This document shows positions 21,776-32,500 of a stretch of 64,000 nt of DNA, one piece after another. Source of the stretch: Aphrocallistes beatrix (Eukaryota > Porifera > Hexactinellida > Sceptrulophora > Aphrocallistidae). The translations under genes were made by a program, and so were the position numbers. The DNA lies in the NCBI GenBank assembly GCA_963281255.1, contig OY725500.1:3219184-3283183 (forward strand), in the 5' to 3' direction. Below the pieces are notes generated by a model. The model saw only the letters and a program-made list of their open reading frames with translations, was not told where the DNA came from and ran no database searches. Positions within the stretch are counted from its first letter, which is position 1, and every line of letters begins with the position of its first letter.

Positions 21776-22160
21776 TATATACTCTAATCGCACAAAAGTA
21801 TTTGAAATTCTTACTATTTTCCATCATAGTTAGTTATAAAGTGGGTCTAGTCGTGAGTAAATGTAACCAAACTGTTACAGATACTGTAATTTCGATTTCA
21901 AATTCAAATTCTACACATTCGAATTACTCAGGTTAGATGCCTTCTATTGATTTATTCATTTCCAAGGTGAAGATTCATCAAACCCTGCCACTCCTCGTCA
22001 TCATGTCTAATGGTAATGGGAGTGAAAAGTGTCACAAATTGCTAGTTAGAATGTTGAAATTGCATATACAAGTTTTGATTTGATAGCTTTACTAATGGTA
22101 AAATTACATTAACCCTGCTCATTGAACTTGATATAAATTCCGCGAACTTATTGAACACTC
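21776..22160. mobile_element. Tc1-type MITE relic
   Basis: GCACAAAAGTATTTGAAATTC near 21790 and TTCTACACATTCGAATTACT near 21910 match the interior and ends of the MITEs at 15283-16700 and 35231-35706. The right end (TTGAACACTCAGTATA at about 22150) is degraded. Confidence 0.5.
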
Positions 22161-22162
22161 AG

Positions 22163-22469
22163 TATATATATTTAACGAATTGATTGAAGAAAATGCCAGG
22201 CGCAGGTAGCTCATTTTTGGCTATAGCCTCAACTAAGTTCTGCTCAGGCGAAAATGTCTATTCACCATTGAATTTGATGTCATTGTCACCTTTTTTATTA
22301 TTAGAAATTTCAGTTTTTGAGTGATATCGATTATAACAGTAAGACACACATATTTCGAGATGCTATCTACCTTATAATTAATCATTGTGAGCCCAGGCAC
22401 CCTAAGGGTTCCTCCGGCGGACACAAAGTGTCCGCCAGCCGCACACCGCAAGCAAGCGAAGCGCGTTTG
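22163..22469 (+). mobile_element. Helitron family 1, 5'-truncated
   Basis: It runs from the TAACGAATTGATTGAAG block to the GC-rich end (CCGGCGGACACAAAG ... AAGCGAAGCGCGTTTG). The 5' terminus and about 150 internal bases are absent relative to 20100-20612. Confidence 0.75.
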
Positions 22470-23150
22470 TAGTTTATAATAATGTTCCTGTAATTTAATT
22501 ATTTATATCATTATCGTTGGAGAACCTATTTAAACATGCTAACTCAGACTTAACTTGCGCAAAACATCAGTACTTTTTTTCATTGAAGTTGCCAAAATCC
22601 AGAGCATTTTTTGTACTAGTTGGAGATGAAAATTGTTCATTAAAATATTTGCTCACTGATTGACCAAAGAGCTATTTGGATACTTCTATTATATTTGTAT
22701 TAGACAAATGCGTAGCATGAACAGTTTGCCATAATCATATTCAGGAGACAATGTGCCACTACTGTACGAATAACTATTATATAATCTACTTTAACATTAT
22801 ATCAATTGTTTCTAATTAAAAATGAAAATTCAAAACAATAATTGAATTTACATTGCTTTCGCTTTGAAAAAACAAAATTACGTTTCTACTATTCATTTTG
22901 TTTACTATTTTATATTTAAAAAATAAAACACAGTGATGCTCATTTTCGATTTTAGAATTAAAAATATTTGTACAATCTTTGGAGAAATATTATTGTGACC
23001 TTTTAACAATAATTTGACCCCATTTACTCTTACTAAGAATAAATTAAATTTCCCCCATTGCAAACAGTTGGATCGATTATTACTTCATTAATAACTAAAC
23101 AACTTTTATCTTTTAACAACGGATCTTTGATATCAATATCAGATAATTCC

Positions 23151-23504
23151 TTAGTCTCTGTATGAAACCACCGTGTCCCTCTTATTCTGCATATTCAGAA
23201 TTTTTTCATGAAAAAGAACATAAAAATCACATATACTTGTACAATCAGTATTTTCACGAAGTTTTTCTGAATACGGAAGAAACATATGAAGTTGCTTAAT
23301 GGATTTTTTCCCATCCCTAATCATAATCCTAAGGGCTATGTATAAAATTTTTAAAAAGAAAAGACATATTTTGGGCAACTCTAATAAAGTCGAATCGCTT
23401 TTTTTACCCTCATCGAGGTATTTACTTTTGGAAAGGTTTGAAATTTCGCTAATATATTCAACTTCAATGTGCCTTCCTGATTTTGTCGCTTTTAGCACTG
23501 CCAT
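23151..23504 (-). pseudogene. Element X copy b, N-terminal-side open frame
   Basis: This is an open frame of 117 codons (MAVLKATKSGRHIEVEYI ... CDFYVLFHEKILNMQ), rich in lysine and leucine. It follows, on the minus strand, the position of the 18414-18596 segment of copy a and probably belongs to the same transposon gene. No domain is recognised. Confidence 0.4.
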
Positions 23505-23516
23505 TTATTAATACTA

Positions 23517-24015
23517 CAACCGCGCTTTGCACGTTTGCGCTGCGCAGCTGACGAACACTTAGTGTCCCCCGGAGGCGCCCAAAGGGCGCCTAGCTCACAA
23601 TGATTTATTATAAGGTAGATAACACACCTCGAAATACCTCTGTCTTATTATAAATGATATCACTCGAAAAATCACCGAATTTGTCACTTTTTCAATTTTT
23701 GATGCGTAATGATGACGTTATTACAGAGTAATGAGTCATCATTTTTATTGAGAGTTGTATGATATTTGTGATATATTAATGTACATATTCTATTAAAATT
23801 TTTGCCTCTAATAACCTAAATGACTGAGTTATATAGTCGAAAAACTGAAATTTCTAACTAGATAAAAAGTGACAATGACGTCATGATTCCATGATGAGTC
23901 AACATTTTCAGGTGAGAACTACATGGGACCATAGCCAAAGGGCTCTAACATGCCAAAAATCAAGTTCTGTGCCCAACGGTTTCTTCAATCAATTCGTTAC
24001 AGATATAGATGTATA
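23517..24015 (-). mobile_element. Helitron family 1 just upstream of a host exon
   Basis: The minus-strand 3' end is at 23517 (complement ...GCGCGGTTG, slightly mutated) and the body extends to the GTAACGAATTGATTGAAG block near 24000; the 5' tip is lost. It ends about 65 bases before the exon at 24081. Confidence 0.75.
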
Positions 24016-24080
24016 AATAATATAGGGTTAATGACCAAATTTATTTTGTATATAGTCTTTTAATTTTATTATTTTTTTAG

Positions 24081-24321
24081 GGATCATTTTTTATACTGGG
24101 GTGCAATTAATTTTCAGGACGAAGATTTTATCCTATCAATGCAAATATTTGAGCATACTGAATTTACTGAAGATAATACGCTACGCCCTTTTAATGCTGC
24201 TCAGAATTATATTAAAAGAGCATCACAACTCAAATTCAACTGTCCTGGAAAAATGAAATATATAAACTGTGATCAAATTGCTATTCCTGATGAGTTTGAT
24301 AAAGAAAAATGCCCACCTAAG
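24081..24321 (+). CDS. ARHGAP35-like: p190-type RhoGAP, exon in N-terminal GTPase-like domain
   Basis: The exon follows a pyrimidine-rich acceptor (ATTTTTTTAG) and ends CCTAAG before donor GTATAT. After one base completing the previous codon it encodes 80 residues starting DHFLYWG and including FEHTEFTEDNTLRPF, YIKRA and KMKYINCDQIAI. This matches vertebrate and fly p190RhoGAP, where NNDHFLYWG, EQTEFIDDQTFQP, YIKRAA and KLMYFCTDQLGL occur in this order within the N-terminal GTPase-like domain. The protein is a GTPase-activating protein for Rho acting at the membrane and cytoskeleton; only this part is visible. The junction phase fits the exon at 50567. The previous exon, with GxxxxGKS, was not found. 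Homology is by recollection of the family, not a search. Confidence 0.88.
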
Positions 24322-24351
24322 GTATATATAAAAGTTAGCTTTTTATTTTAC

Positions 24352-24410
24352 CTGCGCGCTTCGCTTGCTTCCGCTGCGTGGCTGGCTGACACTTGTTTGT
24401 CTGCTGTAGG
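24352..24410 (-). mobile_element. Helitron family 1, GC-rich 3' end fragment
   Basis: GCGCGCTTCGCTTGCTTCCG and the following TGGCTGGCTGACACTTG are the reverse complement of the Helitron 3' end. It starts 30 bases after the splice donor at 24322. Confidence 0.65.
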
Positions 24411-24418
24411 CGTATTAT

Positions 24419-25733
24419 CTGGGTCACTCAAAAGTTACATAGCAATTTCTTTTGTAAATTGGACTTATTGATAATGTGTGGTATATCAAAATGATCCCTA
24501 CAAAATGTTCTTCTGAATATTGTACCTTAGTGTACCTTTTCTAATAAATTCCAAAGTTATTTCTTTAGATATTCCAGTTTTCCAAGCGAAATATGGTTTA
24601 CACATTGGTTGAAAAAGTCTTGATTAAACACTTCTACAAAAGCAACGATATTCAAAATGTGTGCATTACGGGTTTAGGAAGCAGTTCAACATGGAACCTA
24701 TGAACCGGAATGGCCTGAAGCAGTTGATTAACAAATTTGAGGCGACGGGAAGCGTGCACGATGCACTTCCTTGGGACGCCCTAAAGGAATTACCCCAAGA
24801 ATGATTGCGAAAGTGAAATAGTGCATTGAAAAAGTCCTGAAACGCATTTTACAGTTTGAATTTTATAAGAAGCCGTACAAATTCCAAAAATGCACCAATT
24901 CAGCGATGAAGCGAGGTTTCACTTGTCTGGTTATGTCAACAAGCAAAATAATCGCATTTGTTTGAGCAATAATCCGCACATTATGCATGAAACGCCACCT
25001 CATGATCAAAAGTTGGGCGTTTGGGTTGCAATGTCCAGAAAAAAGGATTATTGTTCTTTTCTTTAATAAAATCGTTAACGAGGACATTTACCGAAACCAA
25101 AAGCTGAAACCTTTTTTAAAAAGCTAACGTCTGATGAGAATTCTCCCGGAAAGTTCCATCAAGATGGGACTACGTGTTATACCGCGAACCTGGCCAAAAA
25201 AGTGCTTGAGGAAGTGTTTGACACCCGACTGATATCCAAATCCAAATGGCTCGCCCGTAGTCCGGATTTGACTCCGCCAGACTTTTTCCTTTGGGGTATG
25301 TTAAAGGGGCTTGTGTATGTGAAGAATCCACCTGATTTGAGTTCTTTGAAATCGAAGATTAACCGTAGAATTCCCAGTGGGGACACAGTGTCCCCGATAT
25401 CGCGGATCTCTCCCATCCATTTTATATGGCACTGAAGCCATAAAAATGCTGGGCATTCTACAGTTAAACGTAGAATTGCCAAAATTACCGAACCCCAGTT
25501 GAGTGATGTTTTTTAAAATCTGAAAACGCGTGAAAATATGTGAAAGCGAAAATGGGAAACATTTTCAACACATTATGTAACCGGGTTAATAATGGTTTTA
25601 TTCATTTGTTTGTTGTTTCTTTTGTAGAGTATTCATTTACCTTTAATTTGAGTCTCACTACCTAATATATCCTGGAATGTTTCAATAATTGAGATATTTT
25701 AAAAAAGTGCTGTTACTTTTGGGCAACCCTGTA
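24419..25733 (+). mobile_element. Mariner-like transposon, decayed
   Basis: The right end GTTACTTTTGGGCAACCCTG (25712-25731) is inverted relative to the left CTGGGTCACTCAAAAGTTAC (24419), with several changes; TA borders the right end. The 1.3-kb length and the single transposase-like region fit a mariner/IS630-type element. It lies in the first visible intron of the p190 gene. Confidence 0.75.
24573..25517 (+). pseudogene. Mariner-like transposase
   Basis: The reading begins MVYTLVEKVLIKHFYKS, a helix-turn-helix start. Later parts in shifting frames include RGFTCLVMSTSK and, near 25155, KFHQDGTTCYTANLAKKVL with the second catalytic Asp. At 25205-25435 the open stretch runs VLEEVFDTRLISKSKWLARS then PDLTPPDFFLWGMLKGLVYV, the third-acid region (SPDLTPPDFFLWG). 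The first catalytic D region is obscured. Multiple stops and frame changes are present. The size (about 310 codons of sequence) is close to the usual 340. Confidence 0.78.
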
Positions 25734-26101
25734 CTATACATTTAAAATGTTATTAATTTGTTTAAGCAATTTATTAGAATTCCTCAATGATAACTGATTT
25801 TATTTAGCGATTTCAACCTGAAATCAGTATCTTAATTTCTCCTTGAGTGTAAATGCTTTTTCCATGATGAAATGTTCATTTTAATACAACTTGCAGGACG
25901 AGTGTCAACAGTTCAACCCCACTTGGTAAGAATACTTATTTGTAATCGAGTACCTGTCGCAGGTCGCACAAACAATACAATGGCTAGCACTCACTTTCAT
26001 TATAAGTAAACTAAGGTAGCATTTGGGTCCACCCCACTTTTTGGTAGTGTTGTAGTCTTTGTAGATAATATTTATGGTACAGTAGATGTGTGCTATTGGA
26101 A
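25734..26101. other. No gene seen
   Basis: AT-rich intron sequence; no frame or repeat ends supported. Confidence 0.5.
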
Positions 26102-26760
26102 GATGTCGAATGGTCAACATCTTCCGCTGGAGATGTTGGTACTAGTCAATGAATGGCTACTTTTCGTCACTAATAAGGTTTCTGGAAACTATTTACTTCA
26201 TTAAGAAGTGTGAACATTTTTGTGTGGTTACTATGTAATATTTGTAAGGTTTCTCAGTATAAATTTTATATTTATGCTTTTCACACCATCATATAAACAT
26301 TCTCGCACCTCTTGACTGATTTTTTAAAATATGCTAGAGACTAGCTTTCTGTGTTTGAACAGCCCAGGTGGTAGATTCCAAATATCGAAATTGGTAGAAT
26401 ATTGCGGACATTTTGCCCGAAATTAAATTTTTTGAATAAAGGTAGAGTCGCCCAAAACAAACAAAATATTTATTCTTGGAATCTACACCCCTAAAAACCC
26501 TAGGTCAACCGTTGTAAGCTAGTCTAGCATATTTTAAAAAATCAGTCAAGAGGTGAGAGAATGTGTATATGATGGTGTGAAAAGCATAAATATAAAATTT
26601 ATATTAAAAAGCCTTACAAATACTACATAGTAACCATATAAATTTTCACACTTCATAATGAAGTAAGTAGTTTCCAGACGTCTTATTAGTGACGAAAAGT
26701 AGCCTAGCATTGACTAGTACCAACATCTCCAGCGGAAGATGCTGACCATTTGACAACATC
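26102..26760. mobile_element. Hairpin MITE
   Basis: Long inverted arms: ATGGTCAACATCTTCCGCTG at about 26110 pairs with GCGGAAGATGCTGACCAT ending near 26750. The pairing continues through TACTTTTCGTCACTAATAAG / CTTATTAGTGACGAAAAGTA and ATATGCTAGAGACTAGC. Arms are about 290 bases around a loop of roughly 80. The interior shares the 'tcaaccgttg...ctagtctagcatattt' stretch with Helitron family 2. No coding capacity. Confidence 0.78.
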
Positions 26761-26844
26761 ATTGTTAACTACAGTTATTTTTCTTTAGAAATATGTGCAA
26801 TCGCTTGTAAACAAGGGTTCGATTCCTATGGAAATATATAGGAA

Positions 26845-27383
26845 ATCGGAAGTAGACTTGTAGGAATAAAGCCTAAACCATTCGGAGTAAGAATGAGGCT
26901 TAAACCATTCGAAGTAGAAATAAGACCTAAAACCTTCTAAATAGGAATAAGAGCAAAAATATTTTTGAACAATGAATAAAGCCTAAACCACTCGAAGTAG
27001 AAATAAGACCTAAAACCAGCTAAGTGGGAATAAGGCCTAAACCAATCCAAGTAGGAATAAGACCCCAAACTGGCTAAGTTGGATTAAAACCTAAAGCCAG
27101 CTAAGTAGGAATAAGGCTTAAACCATTTTAAGTAGGAATGAGACCTAAAACCTGCTAAGTAGGAATAATACCTAAAATTGGAGAGAGCGAAAGTGAGAAT
27201 TTTGGTGAGTGATATGTATAAAAACGTATTTTTGGAAGCATTTTACGAATAAAATAGTATCCAAATTTAGTGTGAAAGTGGCATTTTTATTCGTAAGGGA
27301 GGTACTATTTGGCATTTTAGATCTTTTCCAACATATTTAAGTCTAATTCCTACTTAGCTGCTTTTTGGTCTTATTCCTACTTA
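26845..27383. repeat. Array of ~26-bp repeats, left part of a split foldback
   Basis: About a dozen imperfect units of the type AGTAGGAATAAGACCTAAAA lie in direct orientation at 26860-27180. A small inverted repeat (ttacgaataaaa / tttttattcgtaa) follows. From 27335 the units appear in the opposite orientation (CTTATTCCTACTTAG). The opposite-orientation array resumes at 34536, so the repeat was split by the element 27384-34535. Confidence 0.7.
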
Positions 27384-28068
27384 GTTGCGTGAGATTTTAC
27401 TCCCATGAGATTTTAACTCACCTATACTAGTGGACCAGGGATATTAGAGTAGCGTGAGGTTTTAACTCCTATGCATGAGATTCTTAAAATGTACTGGGCT
27501 ATACAGTTGAACTGTTTAAGTATATAACTCCTTCAGTATTCTATCAGTGACCACACAGAAAAATATTTATTAAATAATTGACTAATTTTTGTATATTGCA
27601 AATGTTAATTTCTCTAAAAGCATATTCAAAAATTGACCTAGATATTGTTGGGTTTTTTTATTTTTCTAAAATCTTAGACGATCAAGTATCAATTTCATAT
27701 GATTTGATTTATTTCTTAATTAATAATTGATAATGCTAAAATAGTTATAGACATGAGCAATTCAATATTTTGCATCAGAAATTCTAACAAGGAGAATCAT
27801 TAATGATTCTTAAGCCTGTTTTGAGAGTTGATGAGTATTATTTACTAGTTAATTGAACTATTAAAAATGTTCCTCAGCATGCTGATGCATCTTAGTCCGT
27901 CGATCCCCGGTTTGAATGGGTGGTATTGTAACTGACATCTGGTAATAACACAAAATACATACAGTATCTGTAAAACAATCGAGTAAAATGAAGGGTGTAG
28001 TAACGAGATTATTCGGAGGTGGTCCTCAAGGTTAGAATACGTAGTAATCATCTTGTTTAAAGTGTCTT

Positions 28069-29340
28069 CTAGGAGAATGTTGGGGTGAGACTGTTTATCA
28101 TTGTAGTGACAGGTTCGTAGTGTTCGTAATAATTTGCGATGTATATGGCACTGCTTCCATCATTGCTGTTTGATGAAGTTATCCGTGACCAGCGTACCTC
28201 TGGGATAATACTGTCCTCAGTTCTATATATTCTGTTGGCAACATATATATCTGTCTTAAGAAGTGCGGAGGCGGTCATCAGTTCAACGTCACTTCCCCAA
28301 AAACCTTCGTTACACATGCATTTATTTCCAAGATATTCAGCAGGAGTAGTTGCCAGAACCTGTTCAAAGTACCAACTTATATCATCTTTCCTATCACTCA
28401 GCATGTAGCGGCATATCTCCCCTCGGAGTTTGGTGTGGTATTCTTCAGTCCCTGAGATAATTTTAGATGGACATCTGAACATGCAGTTGCCATCACCCGT
28501 AATAGTGTCGAACTTCCACGGCTCAAATAAACGCAACTTGTGCCCCCTCAATACTGGAATGTTGATCAGTTCGCTGTCGGAATTTGATATCTAACAGATT
28601 GCACTTATCTTTTTGCCACTCGATAGTGATGGGAGTTATTATAGGGTCGTCGGACCTTAGGTGGCGCATATCGAGACGTGGAAATCCATCTGGCCTCAGA
28701 GTAATTAATTTATTTTCAATGAATTCCAATGCCTAAATTGAATGAAAATATAAGGTTCTAACTAATATCACTAGTGTAATAGGTGATTTCTATCATTAGA
28801 TGTAATTCATAGAATCAAATTACTACTTACCACTCCATATAGTACTTTGTCGACGTAGTCGCAGGTTTTCGAGGGTCCTAACTCCTGATATGTACTTTTA
28901 GCGAACTCCAATAGAATGTAATTGATCTCTCTCCTCTATAAAGATGACCAGTATGTATACGATTGTAAAATTGCAACATTTGATTTCAGATCCAGCAAGA
29001 TTGTCAAAGGACAATATTCAATGTAAACTTATATGTTCATAAATTCCTCCTTAAATGTCATACTCACCACTGTTTCGGGACGTGAATCTTTCAAAACTTG
29101 ATAAATGATTGCATTGGGGACATAGAATCCTTTTACATTAATGCCTTATTCAATTCTTCGTGAAGTATGGAGAGGTATGTTCCACGGGTTGAGTGATCTT
29201 TAAACACCAACTAAAAGAAAAGTTATAACTTATATGTTAATCCTGATAGAGCACTAATATGTTGAAATTTACAACTAAATAAAATATTAAATGCATTTCT
29301 GACCTTGAAGTCTTCTAATTCTTTGAGGGCAGGATCCTTC
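28069..29340 (-). CDS. OTU-family cysteine protease gene of the Ginger-like element (multi-exon)
   Basis: The last part (28069-28551) holds a full OTU domain: Cys block TGDGNCMFRCPSKIISG, the mid-domain NEGFWGSDVELMTAS, and the His block SSAIYIANYYEHYEPV. OTU proteases cleave ubiquitin-type isopeptide bonds; here D, C and H are all visible. Upstream exon-like segments on the same strand end in donor-like GTAAGT/GTGAGT: 28523-28730 (EFIENKLITLRPDGFPRLDM), 28845-28945 (REINYILLEFAKSTYQELG), 29085-29215 and 29305-29340. OTU domains are reported in some Ginger transposons, which supports co-mobility with the integrase. The gene is probably damaged. Confidence 0.7.
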
Positions 29341-29539
29341 GAAATGCCGAATTGTCAATTCGTGTGGGACACTGTTTCTTGGGTACTTTCCTAGATTATA
29401 AAATGTTTGGGATCATATTTACAAAAAAATATTGTGAAGATTTTACTCCTATTACCTTGAATTTCTTGCTTACAACAACTGATTGGAGATCATCATTGCT
29501 TTTATGCTATGTAATTTTGGACCTCGGAAAATACTGTCT

Positions 29540-32500
29540 TGATATATGAAGCGGATCCTTCTTATATTGACAATCGCTGCCGTCCTTGAGAACTAAAGCA
29601 TGGCTATCTGTCACCTCAGCTGCTATCATGGGTCCGATATACTATGTTCTGTTTTGGTTCCGGGAATTTTCTTTGCTTTTCGCATATTTCTGACAATAAT
29701 ATGATCTCCTTTCTTTAGATTCGACCTGTTTAAGTAGATTGCATTAATTTAATATATATTGACTTGTAAAATAACATAGAAATGAGATTATATAATTAAG
29801 TACCTGTTTTTCTTGACTTTGTTATCGAATACATGTTTTTGTAAAAGTTGCTCTTTGCGAATATTGTCACAAGCTTGTAATTTTGATCTGGATCGAGCTT
29901 TCATTAGAGGTTCTATCCATTCTTCAGGATGTCCAAGTTCAGGAGTGAATTCGTCCAGTACTTCATTACACTGGCCAACAACATTTTCTTGGCTGATAAG
30001 TTGAGACTATTTCTAGGGTATATCGGGGTCACTGAGTTCGAAAATGGCACTAGTTCTGGTCAATTGGCTCTACTTTTTGTGATATTGTAAAATTATGTGT
30101 TTTTTAGTATCCGTGAATCGTGTTCACTGATAGTATATAGTATGTATGTATTACCTTATAACTAGAATTGAACGTACGTAATAAGCAGATAATTTGAGAT
30201 ATAATATGATCTGAATACTTATCAATCATGAACGAACGTTCTCTTATACGATTTCCTCTTGTGAGGTTCCTGGGCGCAATCACGCATAAGGCTCCAGCAG
30301 TAATCTGACAACATGTGAGCGTCCCATCGTCCTTGGTACCGTTCCTCCATAGTCCTGATGTCTTGGTGGAATCGCTCGCCCTGTTCTTCGCTTAAATCAC
30401 CAAGATTTTCAGGGAATCTCTCTAAATGGCTATAGAGGTAATGAAGTTTTATGCTCATTCTGGTTCCCAGACTGTGGAAGTTCTTGAGCATGCCTTCGAC
30501 CAGATTCTGGTAGTTAGCTACTTTGGTGTTGCCTAGAAATCCCTTTACAACATCGACAAAGGAATACCACGCGGCAGCCTCTACCCCAGTCATGTGTGAG
30601 GCGAAATCTTCATCTTTTATCAGTTTTCTGATTTGTGGCCCATCAAAAATTCCTGCCTTAAGTTTTTCGCTACTCAGCCAGGATATACTGAGCAGAGGTA
30701 GCTGAAACAGGTACCATCTTTGTTCAATGCCTTTACGAATTTTTTCATCAGTCCCAACTTGATATGTAGTGGGGGTAGGATGATACGGTCACGGCTAACT
30801 AGTGGCTCGTTAACGATATTCTTTTCCCCCACGGCGAGCTCTTGACGAACGGGCCAGTTCTTCTTTTCCCAGTGCACCTCATCCGCTCTGCTGTCCCACA
30901 AACAAAGAAAGCATGGGTATTTAGTGTAACCACTTTGCTGTCCTAACAGAATGTTGACCATTTTCAAGTCCACACACGCGATCCAGTTATGTTCATCATA
31001 ACACAGCTTTTGTAGGACCATCTTTACAGTTGCGTAATGCTCTTTCAAGATTACTGAATGGCCGATCGGAACACAGGCAAACTTGTTACCATTATGCAGC
31101 AACACACACTTTAAACTCCGTTTAGAGCTGTCGATAAATAAACGCCACTCATTCGGATTGTATTGGGACAGTCCCATCGCTGAGAGAAGTCCTGGGATGT
31201 TATTACAAAACACGAAATCGCCTTCTTTACTGAAATAGCGGATAAGTTCTTCGTCTCTGCGTCGGTAATAAGTTATCATAGCTTCACTGTGGAGAACATG
31301 GTGTTCACTGAGACGGGATGCCAGGATCTCTGAAGCATCTTTTGACAAGCCTAAGTCTCTCACTAAGTCGTTGAGCTGCCCCTGTGTGAAAGGCTCCGCT
31401 TTACTTATCTGTAACGACTCAATACAGCTATTGCTGCTGTAAGTGCTGTCCGACGATTCATCAATAGCCTGAGTAAACGCAGTATCAGGAACTAGATCAG
31501 GTAAAGATGTAAAAACAGGCACCTGAATTTCGCTGCAGTGTGGAATTGGCCGTCTTGCAGAATCTATGTCAGGATATTGCCACGAATTCTTTTTCATTCG
31601 GTTCCATCCAGACATGTTAACCATGCAGAAGTAACAGTCATCGTGATGGTTCTTGGGCTCTCGCCAAACCATTGGTATCCCAAACTTCATGGATTTGGCT
31701 TTTCCTTGTGTCCACAAGCGGAGGGTTTCTGTGCAATACTTGCACACTTTGTGAGGGCTCCATGACTTATCCTGATCGCCTAACTTCATACCAAAGTAAG
31801 CCTGATAAGCTTTTTGGTGACATCTCTAACATTAAAACGATGTTCCTTTGTCATATATTCACCACAAATATAGCAAAAGACATCAGGATCATTGAGGCAA
31901 CAACGTCTAATGCGCTTTGAATCCATGAAAGGTTCTAATATGCTGGAAATAGAGTGAACAAATAGATGTAAATGTTGTAATAAACCTACAAATCGCATAT
32001 ATTTATAAATTATCTCAAAATTTAAGGTTGTGTAATATCTAGAAAACTAGAGCCAATTCAGCAAAACTAATAGTATTTTCGGATTCAGCAACCCCGATAT
32101 ACCCCAAAAACGCTCCAACAATCTGAGCCAAGAGACAAAAATATTTTTTTGTTGGCCTGTGTTATCGCTACTGTCTACATCACTCAACATCGCCAGATTT
32201 GTATGCTCGAGCAGATGAGCACAATTGGCTTCTCTCCCATGCATTAAATAGAATGGCGAGTAACCTGTTGCTCTATTCCAGCAAGTGTTGGCGGCTAGGA
32301 CAGCAGTTTGTACTTTACTCGGCCACTCTGCTCCTGTTTCTATTACAATCTTGTGAAGTTTACTAAAGTGTACAAAGAAATATGACAAATTATCCGCTTA
32401 CGTTCGAATTAATTGGACCGTATTTAATATACAGTACTTACGTTTTGATTATTTTATTGTGAGCTTCTACAAGCCCATTGCTCTGTGGGTGGTAAGCTGT

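Larger units (their letters stand above)
19950..23516 (-). mobile_element. Element X copy b, broken up by later insertions
   Basis: Pieces matching copy a occur in the same order: 19970-20095 (tatttaacttgaactttttgttgac..., compare 17150-17270), 20640-20965 (DDE block QKKVFYYVFSVGHP and VPIAEIISSAHS, compare 17400-17560), 22480-22780 and 22980-23510. Between them lie a Helitron (20100-20612), a Helitron tip plus mariner MITE (21008-21775), a Tc1-type relic (21776-22160) and another Helitron (22163-22469). Confidence 0.6.

Noticed and set aside
26845-27185. CRISPR-like array of ~26-bp repeats
   Set aside because: Units are degenerate, contiguous without unique spacers, appear in both orientations and lie in an animal intron; this is a foldback-type repeat.
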